The notes: generated by a model not told the origin, from the letters alone. Counted from the stretch's first letter, positions 21,601 to 31,079 are shown. The stretch: DNA of 64,000 nucleotides from Calonectria ilicicola (GCA_020809705.1 CP085834.1:186001-250000); one strand, 5' to 3'. Translations and numbers: made by a program.

Positions 21601-24600
21601 TCTTCCTCGGAGGGTATGTAGAGGCAACCTCCAGCGTAGAGCGTAGTGAATATCTCCATCAAGTGCACATCAAATACAATGGTGCTGAATTGGAGCATGC
21701 GAGTGGATGAGTCAAATGCCATATAGTCGGCGTTACATTTGACCGCGTAGGACCAAGCTCGATGTTCCATCACAACTCCTTTTGGCATCCCAGTGGTGCC
21801 TGATGTGTGGAGGAGATATGCAGGTTCATTATCGTCGGCACCTTTCTCGCTTTGTTCATCAGTCTCAGTTGCCTGACACTCATTCACACTCCCAGCAGCG
21901 AGGTCTTCTAAAGTTACGCGGAGCACCTGGGCATGGCGGCTGATGGCATCTAGGACGTTGTCATCTCCTGGCAGAGCTATTATGAGCTTGGCTTTGGCCC
22001 GATCGATCAAACTTGTCAACCGAGCTTCAGGATCCGAGACATTCACAGGCATAAATGCTCCTCCAGCTCTGGATACGGCCAACTCGGAGACGACGGTCAG
22101 AGCAGAACGGCGAAGATAAATGCAAACGAATGGGTGATTGGCTGATACTGCACCGGTCTTCTGGATACGGTGTGCCAGCGCATCGATATGCCTATCAAGC
22201 TCAGCGTAGGATAGCTGACCATCGTGAGCGACAACGGCGGGGAGCTCAGGTTGCTCCAACGCCTTGTTCTTTACATACTGATGAACCCTCAGTCTCGGCG
22301 TTGTCAACCCCGAGGACTCCTCTAGGCGGCTGTTCCACTGGGAAATGTCCTTGACATGAGTCTGGGCGATACCCACCATCACGCTGCTTAGCTTGGTCGA
22401 GGGAGACGAGGAAGCCAATTGGCATATTTGCTGCAGGTTATGGTCGAATTGATGCATCACGCGACGCATAAGCGACTCGTCGATACATTTGGGATCGCAG
22501 TGCACACGGAAGTGGAGGTCGTCACCGTCGGCATTCTCGACCTCAACCACCATTGGATACGCGTAGAGGGCAGTTCCATCCAACGGCACTGCCTGGATTC
22601 CCAGACCATCTAGAGCCCATTCGAGTGGCTTTCCACCATTGATGACCAAGAGGGTGGTAAAATCGCATACATTCTTAGCAGCCGGGCTCAAGGCCTGGAT
22701 GCGGTGCAGACCTAGATGTTGATGGGGAGCCGCTGCAGCACCAGTTCGCTGCACATATTGCAGATATTCCCTGACACTAATTTCGGGATCGACATTAAGC
22801 TGGCGTGGAATCGAAGTCACCGTGGGTCCAGGCATATTTTCAATATCCGCCATTGGAAAATCGCGTCCCCACAGGGCTGCACCAAACGCGACTGTCTGGG
22901 CCGCCGAGTATTGCGACAGAGTGACTGCCCATGCGGCCGTGATGCAAGTAGCAGATGTGGCGCCGACAGCTGAATTCCATGCCGAAGGAAAGTAGAGGCT
23001 GCGAGTGATTCGAGTGCCCGGAGTGTGTCCAACAGGCACCGCGGGAAACTGGAATCCGTCCTCATCCTCCTCCACCAGCGTGTCTCTCCAGAACTTTTCC
23101 GACTCTGGCGCTTGCATCTTGTCTCTCAGAAGCTTCGCAAAGTCTTTGAACGCGGGCCCTGCTTGAGGAGTCTCGCCGGTGCGGTACGCTGCAACGACGG
23201 CATCCCACATCATGTTGAGTGACCAGCCGTCGTAGATTGCGTGGTGGGCGCTCCAGAGGAAGTAATCCTGACCACTTGCAACCTCGTGCACCAAAGATAT
23301 CCTAAACAGCGGAGAGCCAGGTGCGAATCCCTCTCGGCGCAACTTTTCCAAGTGCTCATCCAGACTGGGCACAGTGAGATGCGGCATCGGCTTGGGCCCT
23401 CGCTCAACCACAACCATGGTCCCTTGCGACATTGCCACAATCCGACTTCGCAACACGACCTGCACCTCAGCTACCGTCTCCCAAGCTGACTGGAGCCGGG
23501 CCTTGTCTAAGCCAGGAAGCAGCTCAAATGGTACATGCACCGTATACGATGAGTGAGCTCCAGGTAGCGAGGATAAAGCCACCATGGCCTCTTGCATCGG
23601 TGTGCTGGCAAAGACATCCTCAATTTTTTCGGGAGATAAATTGCAAATGCGGGATGCTTCATCGAGTTCACTGCTTGAGAATCTTTCTGGCTGAACGAGA
23701 TCGCCTTTGATGCTCCCGTTATCTTTCTCGCTTGGGGAAGGACTTGGAGTTGTTGCCGATGCCGGGCCAGTGACTGATTCCTCTGTTGACGACTGTTCAG
23801 ATGGAGGTAAAGGTGATTCGCCGCCGAGGAGACGCGCCATGTCTGAAAGCTTGGGATGGGAAAATACATCGCCAACAAACAGCGCCATTCCAGCCTTTCG
23901 CGCTTCAGTTCTAAGTGCTAGCGCGGCCATCGAGTTTCCTCCAGAACGGAAGAAATCACTGTCCTTGTCCACTCCGGTAACCCCAAGGACTTTTTCCCAA
24001 AGTTTTGCCAGTCGATCTTCGATGCTTTCACTCGCTGCCACTGTAACTGGCGCGCTCTCATTAGAACCCAACGAGGCAAAGCCAACCAATTCTTTTCTGT
24101 TATATCCATCGCACCATGTACGGAGCGCTTGTCGGTCGGCCTTGCCTGCTGCTGACATGGGCAACCGTTCCAAGGGTATATAAGTTTGCGGAATCATGTA
24201 AGTTGGCAGTGCTTTGGCTGGAGATTGAGGCTTCTGCAACTTTTCCAATACAGTACGGAATTTAGCAATGGATTGTTGGCTCTCTGCGACAGACACTTGT
24301 TGACCACCACGGTCCTCGCCTGAGCTCCCAACACGGACAAAAGCCGCCAGAAGATCTGGCTCCTGTAAGTGGCCCCTCTTTAGCAAGTCAACCACAATGT
24401 TGCCATCGGATGACTGCAGGCTGGAGTTCAAGGCATGTTCAATCTCCCCAATCTCAAAGCGCTGACCATTCATCTTGACTTGAGTGTCTTTCCTGCCGAT
24501 GAAGCTGATGTTTCCGTTTGCTTGGTATCGAACAAGATCGCCCGTCTTGTATAGCATGCTCTTTGGCCGCAACTCTTGCAACCATTCTGGACTCGGGATG

Positions 24601-27600
24601 AATACTTGAGCCGTCTTGTCCGGTGCCCCGAGGTAGCCGCGACAAAGAATATGACCCTCGATGAGGAGCTCACCAACAGCACCAACGGGAGTCAAGTGAT
24701 CATGATCATTTGGATCAACAATCCAAGTGGTTGTACGATATCCCCTCCCAATAGTAGCCGTCGAAGCACCCTTGGACAAGTTCCTGTTGGCTATACATGC
24801 AACGGTTCCCTCAGTAGGTCCGTACATGTTGATGAGGTTCACCCGATGGCTCCAATCACGCACAATCGATGGTGCTAGAGCCTCTCCCGCTACACAAAGG
24901 GCTTTCAGTGTTGGAATTGAGTCTGGCTTCAGATGCGAAACAAAAGACGGAGTGAGGCCAGCCCAGTTCACTCCTGTCTGTCCGATGAATGCTGCAATAC
25001 CATCGGGGCTGCGATCTTCTTCACGGGGAATACAAAGACACCCTCCCGCTTCATATGTGGTGAAAATGTCACCGATTGACGCGTCAAAGCTGTATGACGC
25101 AAATTGAAGGGATCGGAGTGACGAACCCAAATCTATCATTCCACAGGCTTCGGCATGGTTGTAGAGACCAGTCGCCAGCGCTCGATGAGTAGCTACGGCT
25201 CCCTTTGGGGTTCCTGTTGTGCCAGAGGTAAAGACGATATACAGATCGTCATCGGGAGTAACAAAGGAAAGCCTTCTCTGCATTCCGTTTTCAGATTCAG
25301 GCATTACGGGCAGGGTGCGAACGAAAGCAGCGTCGATCTCGAGAACTTGCAGTGATGGAAAATTGTCCTTGGAATCTGCTGAAAATCGTCGTGAACGATT
25401 TGTCAATGGGGAGCATAAAAGAACAATTGGCTCAATTTGTTTGATAATTCCCCATAGTCTTGATTCTGGGTGGACAGGGTCAAGGAGGATAAAACAACCA
25501 CCCGCCTTGACCACGGCAAGGATGGCCACGACAGTCCACATTGACTTCTCATAGCAGATCGGGACTTTGGATCCTACGCCGATGCCAATGGATACAAGAT
25601 AAATTGCTAGGCGCTGAGAGAGTTTATCCAGCTCCTGATACGTCAACGATCCGTCCCAGCTGTGGATGGCCTTTCGATCGGGATGTTCCAAGACTCGTCG
25701 TGCAAACATATCATGCAAACATTCTTCATTAGCCTGCAGAAGATTCTGGTTCCAGCCAACTATGGTTGATTTATCGCGCTGGCTGAGGCTCAAAATCTTG
25801 TGGGGAAGCCTATAAGGGTTTTGCACAACTTCCGATAAAACATGACCAACCATGCCAGCCACGTTTAGCGCGTTGGCGTCGTCAACGGATAGACGGCGAT
25901 ATTCCAGACGGACAGAAACGCCATCATCTTCCTCTCCAATGTCCACATATAGACATACGTCGAATTCAGATGGATCCTTCATCGAGACCTCCTCAAACTT
26001 GAGGTTCTTGTCAGAGCTAGGCGATGTACGATTACCCACTTTTGGCAGACATGTAAGCACGCTATTGAAAAGCCGCCCGGAGCAGCCTATAGCTTCCTGA
26101 ATTTCTGCAAGAGAGCTTGCTTGATAATCCAGTGAGCTAGCCGAAGTATCCTGGACATGGCGCAGGATTTCCGCTACTGTTGGGCTATGGTTGCCATCAA
26201 AGTCAACGCGGCATGCGAGCATAGAAATGAAGTTGCCCACAGCATCCTCAATGCCTTCAATAGGGGCATCTCTGCACGATGCCAGACATCCAAAAACGCT
26301 TTGAGCATCTCCGGTATATACACGCAACACCAAAGCCCAGATTACTTGAAAGAGAGCCGGCATAGTGACACCCAACTCTGTTAGGACCTTGGTAATGGTA
26401 GAATGATCTACTCCCAGAGGCACATCGACCGAATCTCGAAGCTTGTGTTTTTCCATGCGCTGCCCCTCTGTTGCTGAAACATCATCAATCAAGCGTGGGA
26501 AAATGCATGGTCTCGCACCAGAAAGCTGGGTCTTCCAATACTCAAGGCTTTCTTGTCTCCGTTGATCATCTCGAATGTACTGAACAAAGTCAAGGGGAAT
26601 CGACCCGAGTGTCATTTTTTGAGCACCAGCTCCACCAAAGTAGAATTTGTTAAGTCCTTGGATAAGAGGTATGGTGGACATTCCATCGATTACGACATGG
26701 TTAATATCAAGCCTAACCAGAGTATCTCCGTCGGGAATGGTACAAATGAACAGTCTGTGGAGTGGCTGCTTATCGGAAAACAACCCTCGTTTCATGAGTG
26801 GAGGATAGCCTTCCAGTGTAGAAAGTGCAGAGTTGTTATCACTTGCACTCCCAACAATTATCTGTGGCACGTGGCTCTTGAGAATCACTTGCTGGATAAC
26901 ACCGTTGTCAGAAATCTTGTCCTCAAGAATAACCGTCCTGAGGGCTGCATGTTGTGCCACGGTCTCCTTCCACGCCGCCACCAGGCGATCAACATCAACA
27001 GCTCCGTGCTCATTATTTTCATCCGTCACTTTCCAAGTGAAGTTGATTTCATAAGCACCATCCGAAGCTCTGGACTGGCTAATAGCGAGGGCGTCCTGCA
27101 TGGGAGAGCCAGGGCATATGCTCTCGATATCTTCCACGCCTTTGACTTCTGGGATGGAGAGCAACGACTCTGTAAGGTTCTCAAGCGCAGAATAGTCATC
27201 AAGATGCAGCGAGTCCACATCTGCCAAAGTAAGTCTTGGCTTCGCGTACATTAGCGTCGACACAACTTCCATCAATGCAGCTGGAAGAATACTAGACAGC
27301 CAGAGACCAACTCTGTCCTGATGCTCCATGCGATTATTCCAAGAAGATGTCAGGTGGAGTTGACCATCCGGGAGTACAGCAGCTGAAATTTCAAATAGAC
27401 ACAATCTCTTCATATCAGGCGCTTGATCCGCGAGGGCCTCCCCAGCATGCCACATGTGCGGCTTCAAGATCGAGCCATCTCGCTCCATCGCTTGATATCG
27501 ACCCTCGTAATTAAACACAATCTCTGCAGGGATATGTTCTTTGAAAGCCACACGACCATCCTGATTTAGATATTTGCTTGAGAAGTAGTCAAAGCCGTTA

Positions 27601-30600
27601 CTCGATGTTTTTCTGCGATAATCTTTGATCCTCCTCACTGCCTCAATCACATCGCCAGGGTTAACATCAGCCAAACACACAGGCGATAGAGTCGTAAACC
27701 AACCCACGGTTTGGGAGAGATCGAGGTGGCTGTTAATCCAAGGCTCTCTTCCGTGACCCTCATTAAAGATGGCCGGTGTTGCCCTATCTGGAAATGATCT
27801 CCGAAAAGATACGAGAATGGCAGCGAGGAGAACATCAATTGGTTCAGTGCGCAATGCCTTATGGCAGTCATACAGCAAATTGTTCGTCAGCCCCGAGCCA
27901 AGCGGAACCCGTTTCTCACTAACATCACGGTAGACGTTTTGGTCAGGCGTGAGATCCCAGTAGCTGAAGTTGGCCTTGGGGACAGGAGGATTATCGGGGA
28001 TGGCCTTTTCTGGAACAAGGCTCTTAGCAACCTCTGACTGTAATTGAGACCAAGCAAGAAAGGGGACAGGTTCCTGATATGCGTCCTCAGCAAGGTTAGC
28101 GTTGGGATCTAACAATACCTCGAGCTCCTCAAGCAGAGTTCTCCAGGATACAAGGTCAATCACAACGTGATGGACCACGAGGAAAAGAACCGAATACGAC
28201 TCCAGGTCCTTTTCTTCAGCAAAAAGCTGAGCTCGAATGAGCGGTCCCTTGACAACATCAATAGATTCACGAGCTCTGAGCATAGCTGCCTGTTGCTCAT
28301 CGGCACTCAAGGCCCCCAGGTTATCAAGACCAATGACATTATCGTCTGTAGCAGGAATATACTGCACCCACTCGCCATCCGAGGTCTTCTCAAATCGCGC
28401 ACGCAGCATTGGATGCCTTCGAACAAGACAGCGTATAGCGGCCTCCACCACACAGCTCTCTCTTGGCTCTTGTAAGCGTAACAAAAAGCTCTGATGATAG
28501 TGGTTCCATGATTCTGAAGACTCTACAGTTTCGAAGAATAGACGTTGAATCGGTGTGAGGGCCACCCTTTGGTCCGATTTCACCGTAGGTACCACCGATT
28601 GTCCTTTCTGTCCAGTTATGCGCAATACCACTTCCACAAGAGGCGAAGATGACAGTAAATCCTTGACTCTTATTTCCTTCTTTGCCGAGATCCTCAAATA
28701 GGACGAAACTTGCATCGCTGTGATGGAGTCGCCACCAACGCTGATAAAAGACTTTTGAGGTGACAATTTCTCAATCGGCATATTGAGAACATGACTGCAT
28801 GCACGTAAAAGAAGCGTTTGCATGTCTTTTGTTTCACTGCTTAAATGTCTAGTTTGTTCAACCTCGTCTTCATCGATGCCCAAAAGCTCTTCATAGATTT
28901 CGCGAGGCATAGCCTCAAGTTGTTGCTGAAGAACGACTCTGTCAAGCTTGCCAGCCGCCGAAGTCGGGAAATAGTCTATACCAATCCAGACAGATGGAAC
29001 CATATAAGAAGGCACCCTCTGACGCAGGGCTGTCACAGCTCGTTCCACAAGGCCCAACGGGCAGCGGAGCAGTGATGACTCTGTCTTGTCTTGCACATGC
29101 TCAATAGTTGACTTGCCTAATACAACCAAGGCGGTCAGACGATTTTCCAATGGGCCTGTCTTGGGTAGAAAAACAGATGCTTCGCGTGTCTCATCGTCCA
29201 TCTGAATATGTGACTCGATATCACCCAGTTCAATTCGTTGGCCACCCAATTTCACCTGGGTGTCGGCCCGGCCAACAAAATTGAGAGAGCCATCCTCGGA
29301 GTATTGAACAAGGTCACCAGTCCGATAGAACCTTCTCGGTCTGGATCCATCATCCCCGCGTCTCGGAATCCACGACACATCTCCAATAAAGCCTTTGTTT
29401 TGCGCATTAGAGACACCAAGGTAGTAACTAGCAAGGTGACCGGATTCTACAACAAGCTCGCCCACAGCTCCGACCGGCACAAGCCATTCATCTGATACTG
29501 CAGCTACCCAAGTGCGAGTATTGAACCCGTAACCAATGTTCGAAGATCTTCCTTTGACCGCTCGGTCTACAGTCGAACAGAAGGTATTTTCGGCTGGACC
29601 GTACCCATTGTAGACTTCAACACCTCGGTCAATCCACGGCGCAATATCAGATTCCCTAAGTTGCTCGCCAACAAGCAGTAGTTGGGCTGGGGGGGTTTCA
29701 AGTGCCACAGGATCCAGCAGCCGGGCGACCGTCGGCGTCAGTGTAGCCCAATTCGGGCGATGATTCACAACATAATTCTGTAGATCACTCATGCGGTCTT
29801 CTTCAGATGGAATGCAAAGCGTGCCGCCATATAGCAGCGCAATAAAAGTGTCGGCGATTGAAACATCAAACGTATAAGAAGCAAACTGCAAAACGCGGGT
29901 TTTCTCGTTGATATTCCAATAATCTCGCCATGTCTGCATGCTAGTCCACAGCTGGGAATGTGATATGACGATACATTTAGGAACGCCAGTGCTACCAGAG
30001 GTGAAGAGGCCAAACGCAGGATCGTCAACCCCCACGCTTGAGGGCTCGAAACCATCATTATCGCCGCTAGCCTGTTCCGTAACATTGAGAAGGAGTAGAG
30101 TGGAGTCTGATCGCTCGAGGAGGGTAGTAATCTCTTTGGTGTTGCAAAGTGCAACCTTGGCTTTAGTAGTCTCAACGATCTGACGAATACGACCCTCGGA
30201 ATTTCTAGGATCCAGAGGAACACAAGCTCCGCCAGCCTTGAGAATAGCTAGAATAGATACCACAGCTAAGCGGGATTTTTCGAGGCAGTAGAGCACCCAT
30301 GAGCCTGGACATACGCCCTGCGCTTGTAATCGTCCCGCCAAAATGTCAGATTCCCGTTCCAGGGAGTCGTAAGTCATTCTTCCATCCCAAGCATCTATGG
30401 CCTCAGCTTCTGGGTTTGAATATGCTCTTTGGGAGAATTTAGCATGAAGAAGTGCTTTTTGCTGTGATATGGAACGCGCATTCCATCGCATAACAGAATC
30501 AAGGTCTCTTTGACTGAGACTGAGCTCCCGGACTGTGGCACCGGCCCTTTCTGGGCCAGCGCTGCTTGCAAGCACATGAGAGAATAATGCAGCCATATTC

Positions 30601-31079
30601 TCCAACTCAGCCGGTGACATTATGTTGCTGTGGTATAGAATCCTATATCCTGACGGATTCCAAAAAATTGCAAGTTGGATTCCAGACTCAAGAATCAACG
30701 GTTCTCCAGGCATTACATTATTGTCAGAGGTAAATATGATTGTAGTGTTGTACTGGTGATTGTGGGATTTGTGGTGTGATAGTTTCAGTGTTACCGTACG
30801 AGCAGCAACACCCTCAAGAGTATCATCTTGTCCAACTTCACAGGCCACAAGGCTTCGATCTTCACCCTCATGCTCGGACCCGAAGCAAACCGTGGTTCGG
30901 CCGGTGTATAGGTGGAGAACGATGCTCCATGCTGATTGGATAACCGCAGTAGAGGGAGCGAGCCCGCAATATTCAAAGTCTCCATGGTTGAGTGTGTTTA
31001 ATTCCTTATTACCACCTGGAAATGAGGGAAGCTGGCAGATGTAAACATCGTTTGCAGCCAATGATGTGGGATTCTCCAT
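15696..31079 (-). CDS. Four-module NRPS, C*-A-T-E-C-A-T-C-A-T-C-A-T-CT
   Basis: One uninterrupted frame of 5127 residues from the ATG at 31079; a further 20 codons upstream lack an ATG. Domains (approximate residues): C-terminal half of a condensation domain 1-195; A1 205-720; T1 with GGDSITAM near 781; epimerase 845-1275 with HHVVIDLVSW, VGWFTTLSP and FNYEGRYQ; C2 1320-1770 (NHVVIDG); A2 1790-2320; T2 GGNSMAAL near 2380; C3 2490-2910 (HHAIYDG); A3 2930-3465; T3 GGNSISAM near 3522; C4 3608-4035 (HHAAYDG); A4 4070-4580; T4 GGDSIAAI near 4640; terminal C-like domain 4713-5127 (NHALYDAWT). Each A domain keeps its GTTG/GSTG loop and the A10 Lys, and every T domain keeps its Ser. Four residues, the first turned to the D form, should be joined; the last domain probably releases the peptide by cyclisation. 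Length and order match published HC-toxin and apicidin synthetases. The product is inferred, not known. Confidence 0.95.
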   Translation of the reverse strand: MENPTSLAANDVYICQLPSFPGGNKELNTLNHGDFEYCGLAPSTAVIQSAWSIVLHLYTGRTTVCFGSEHEGEDRSLVACEVGQDDTLEGVAARTVTLKLSHHKSHNHQYNTTIIFTSDNNVMPGEPLILESGIQLAIFWNPSGYRILYHSNIMSPAELENMAALFSHVLASSAGPERAGATVRELSLSQRDLDSVMRWNARSISQQKALLHAKFSQRAYSNPEAEAIDAWDGRMTYDSLERESDILAGRLQAQGVCPGSWVLYCLEKSRLAVVSILAILKAGGACVPLDPRNSEGRIRQIVETTKAKVALCNTKEITTLLERSDSTLLLLNVTEQASGDNDGFEPSSVGVDDPAFGLFTSGSTGVPKCIVISHSQLWTSMQTWRDYWNINEKTRVLQFASYTFDVSIADTFIALLYGGTLCIPSEEDRMSDLQNYVVNHRPNWATLTPTVARLLDPVALETPPAQLLLVGEQLRESDIAPWIDRGVEVYNGYGPAENTFCSTVDRAVKGRSSNIGYGFNTRTWVAAVSDEWLVPVGAVGELVVESGHLASYYLGVSNAQNKGFIGDVSWIPRRGDDGSRPRRFYRTGDLVQYSEDGSLNFVGRADTQVKLGGQRIELGDIESHIQMDDETREASVFLPKTGPLENRLTALVVLGKSTIEHVQDKTESSLLRCPLGLVERAVTALRQRVPSYMVPSVWIGIDYFPTSAAGKLDRVVLQQQLEAMPREIYEELLGIDEDEVEQTRHLSSETKDMQTLLLRACSHVLNMPIEKLSPQKSFISVGGDSITAMQVSSYLRISAKKEIRVKDLLSSSPLVEVVLRITGQKGQSVVPTVKSDQRVALTPIQRLFFETVESSESWNHYHQSFLLRLQEPRESCVVEAAIRCLVRRHPMLRARFEKTSDGEWVQYIPATDDNVIGLDNLGALSADEQQAAMLRARESIDVVKGPLIRAQLFAEEKDLESYSVLFLVVHHVVIDLVSWRTLLEELEVLLDPNANLAEDAYQEPVPFLAWSQLQSEVAKSLVPEKAIPDNPPVPKANFSYWDLTPDQNVYRDVSEKRVPLGSGLTNNLLYDCHKALRTEPIDVLLAAILVSFRRSFPDRATPAIFNEGHGREPWINSHLDLSQTVGWFTTLSPVCLADVNPGDVIEAVRRIKDYRRKTSSNGFDYFSSKYLNQDGRVAFKEHIPAEIVFNYEGRYQAMERDGSILKPHMWHAGEALADQAPDMKRLCLFEISAAVLPDGQLHLTSSWNNRMEHQDRVGLWLSSILPAALMEVVSTLMYAKPRLTLADVDSLHLDDYSALENLTESLLSIPEVKGVEDIESICPGSPMQDALAISQSRASDGAYEINFTWKVTDENNEHGAVDVDRLVAAWKETVAQHAALRTVILEDKISDNGVIQQVILKSHVPQIIVGSASDNNSALSTLEGYPPLMKRGLFSDKQPLHRLFICTIPDGDTLVRLDINHVVIDGMSTIPLIQGLNKFYFGGAGAQKMTLGSIPLDFVQYIRDDQRRQESLEYWKTQLSGARPCIFPRLIDDVSATEGQRMEKHKLRDSVDVPLGVDHSTITKVLTELGVTMPALFQVIWALVLRVYTGDAQSVFGCLASCRDAPIEGIEDAVGNFISMLACRVDFDGNHSPTVAEILRHVQDTSASSLDYQASSLAEIQEAIGCSGRLFNSVLTCLPKVGNRTSPSSDKNLKFEEVSMKDPSEFDVCLYVDIGEEDDGVSVRLEYRRLSVDDANALNVAGMVGHVLSEVVQNPYRLPHKILSLSQRDKSTIVGWNQNLLQANEECLHDMFARRVLEHPDRKAIHSWDGSLTYQELDKLSQRLAIYLVSIGIGVGSKVPICYEKSMWTVVAILAVVKAGGCFILLDPVHPESRLWGIIKQIEPIVLLCSPLTNRSRRFSADSKDNFPSLQVLEIDAAFVRTLPVMPESENGMQRRLSFVTPDDDLYIVFTSGTTGTPKGAVATHRALATGLYNHAEACGMIDLGSSLRSLQFASYSFDASIGDIFTTYEAGGCLCIPREEDRSPDGIAAFIGQTGVNWAGLTPSFVSHLKPDSIPTLKALCVAGEALAPSIVRDWSHRVNLINMYGPTEGTVACIANRNLSKGASTATIGRGYRTTTWIVDPNDHDHLTPVGAVGELLIEGHILCRGYLGAPDKTAQVFIPSPEWLQELRPKSMLYKTGDLVRYQANGNISFIGRKDTQVKMNGQRFEIGEIEHALNSSLQSSDGNIVVDLLKRGHLQEPDLLAAFVRVGSSGEDRGGQQVSVAESQQSIAKFRTVLEKLQKPQSPAKALPTYMIPQTYIPLERLPMSAAGKADRQALRTWCDGYNRKELVGFASLGSNESAPVTVAASESIEDRLAKLWEKVLGVTGVDKDSDFFRSGGNSMAALALRTEARKAGMALFVGDVFSHPKLSDMARLLGGESPLPPSEQSSTEESVTGPASATTPSPSPSEKDNGSIKGDLVQPERFSSSELDEASRICNLSPEKIEDVFASTPMQEAMVALSSLPGAHSSYTVHVPFELLPGLDKARLQSAWETVAEVQVVLRSRIVAMSQGTMVVVERGPKPMPHLTVPSLDEHLEKLRREGFAPGSPLFRISLVHEVASGQDYFLWSAHHAIYDGWSLNMMWDAVVAAYRTGETPQAGPAFKDFAKLLRDKMQAPESEKFWRDTLVEEDEDGFQFPAVPVGHTPGTRITRSLYFPSAWNSAVGATSATCITAAWAVTLSQYSAAQTVAFGAALWGRDFPMADIENMPGPTVTSIPRQLNVDPEISVREYLQYVQRTGAAAAPHQHLGLHRIQALSPAAKNVCDFTTLLVINGGKPLEWALDGLGIQAVPLDGTALYAYPMVVEVENADGDDLHFRVHCDPKCIDESLMRRVMHQFDHNLQQICQLASSSPSTKLSSVMVGIAQTHVKDISQWNSRLEESSGLTTPRLRVHQYVKNKALEQPELPAVVAHDGQLSYAELDRHIDALAHRIQKTGAVSANHPFVCIYLRRSALTVVSELAVSRAGGAFMPVNVSDPEARLTSLIDRAKAKLIIALPGDDNVLDAISRHAQVLRVTLEDLAAGSVNECQATETDEQSEKGADDNEPAYLLHTSGTTGMPKGVVMEHRAWSYAVKCNADYMAFDSSTRMLQFSTIVFDVHLMEIFTTLYAGGCLYIPSEEERMNDLQNYIRSNSVNGLMLTPSVGKLLVPEELPSITFAFFGGEPLTKALIESWARPGTRVLNAYGPCELSALATGRYVPPESPHDRPITSIGETVGISAWLVHPKHATLAPIGAVGELCLESPALARGYLADPIRTSSSFRTDILDHVPGNEGRRLYRTGDIVRYASDGSLEFVGRSDGQVKLRGQRIEIAEIEYHLHRFMSKRPDFSESAVHLYRYNPATDTGSQNREPYLAALLVMDIPFTHNVQGIPCSHLSSANSDASLQAMVFDLKRNLRAVLPHYMVPSQFVAVGRLPMGATLKLDRRFVNGFLRDLISTPQSNIQSGEENMSNTEKLLCEWWSKVLNIDSESIRLADDFFSHGGNSISAMRLVGLARSSHYRLQHEDIFVCSTLTEMASRLVPLDNSKEQLASSSTSRFDLLPAETVDGTLGYILPRLGVDDHLVEDVYPCTPLQESLMAATARQRGAYIGFELMEIPSSKLPQLQNALAALFQSFAILRTRIVLDDKQRALQVVLKDDLQWQEFSNADAFRTDFNDSFGYGKPLARIAIISPNNNLSEEQTARVAFGIHHAAYDGTSISLVWRMLRQKLSSIASNTNLILKGITPFKVFVQALLEHGRADECTSFWRERFQGLSSPDFPSAIPPEHQPTATNTIESTISLSDGNWRRVGATAATVAYASWALTISHYTASHDVLFGATLSGREAIASQVSNPESIAGPTIITIPFRATVDYNSTVAKFMSTLQKDVARGARYGQMMGLGLISRINEDCRAASRFRNVIVVQTQTTTSVDSESIVDDAGQDLVRTSLESPGFFPAPLVIQLNPSADGKEMIARLGYDPVVLGGQLPHSILDTFATIMSNMCNAAPETPIDQISALSTAHLAQFPTKCPELDPDSPLYMSALESLPKQQHEDSCLPDVLHEVIDNLKDVQAIDSWDGSLTYTELDYLSSLLATRLVDLGIGPEKAVCFLIKKSKWAVVTMLGIMKSGGFFIPLDPTWPKQRLKYIIETTGASVVVTLAEQASLCSSLPSTMVIADELKLAETVSPSISLKPSNAAYILFTSGSTGIPKGVIVEHRSLCLALSALSKRMGYGPHSRVLQFNAYWFDGMLLEIFGTLISGGCVCIPKEEDRVSQLAPLVQSLRVNSLFLACSVSRLIEPESVPSLETLCIGGEAVLQSDVDRWASKLRFLVAYGPTETCIMSTFGDMKPFTTSAFIGVPVMCRAWVVNPLKGNELAPFGAVGELYIEGPTLARGYLHDEEKTRNAFVTNTGWMRTANAKWTTAQKDNQNIRRAYKTGDMVCLNADGAICFVARKESTQVKIRGQRTELVEIEEAIRQHIPASITVCVDLLSSDDDGTRVILGAVFGLGNKAHGGPHDVEVQRYMDELTSCLIPELEAALPHHMVPELYVPLDRLPYLSTGKLDRKTLRKVAGLLAFASPLPEVKATMTEQNTLTHDEISMRRMWANVLGLSSDLVVGKRDNFLGLGGDSIAAIKLSALLREEKYILTVAQIFASPTLEAMSATLQKSEDDMPESLEAHNEPHKPGAKSDLGAIYPVTEHQEMFLSGSQTFYGAHVVQFIFKLTGEPDLNRLHAAFNHCADWFPTLRTRIHQDVSSGKLVQDFAPMGTQVPWRYLASEEFQSALEEDNEFPSELGRLLHRVTVVTNSDPRKSKLVWTLNHALYDAWTLKLMLNHIGKAYLDPGFQPSYSLGWNTFVQHVTSTASRSMPFWKSYLSEVKPAQLLFNYPSIKDPRQDSMATHRVVLRKQKDKSSTLASVLFAAWALTLSRICGRRDIIIGHLLTGRETPLSGIETCPGPTIARVPLRIRLPEQGPEPDLASTTELVGTQIIQTMPHEHSGHAAIRDFVPMPLGAGLDNKAPHAAFILGRMMMDLVIHPKGGLDLLPDSSLSMQQDGYRLGAPPPGGLAVECHVAEQQENPEEIEIEVVTFWDQRAATEKDMIDLVANLQDVMAQKK

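Noticed and set aside
15696..31079. Naming the synthetase HTS1 or Aps1
   Set aside because: Architecture matches, but the partner genes are missing and specificity codes are not assignable, so no gene symbol is given.
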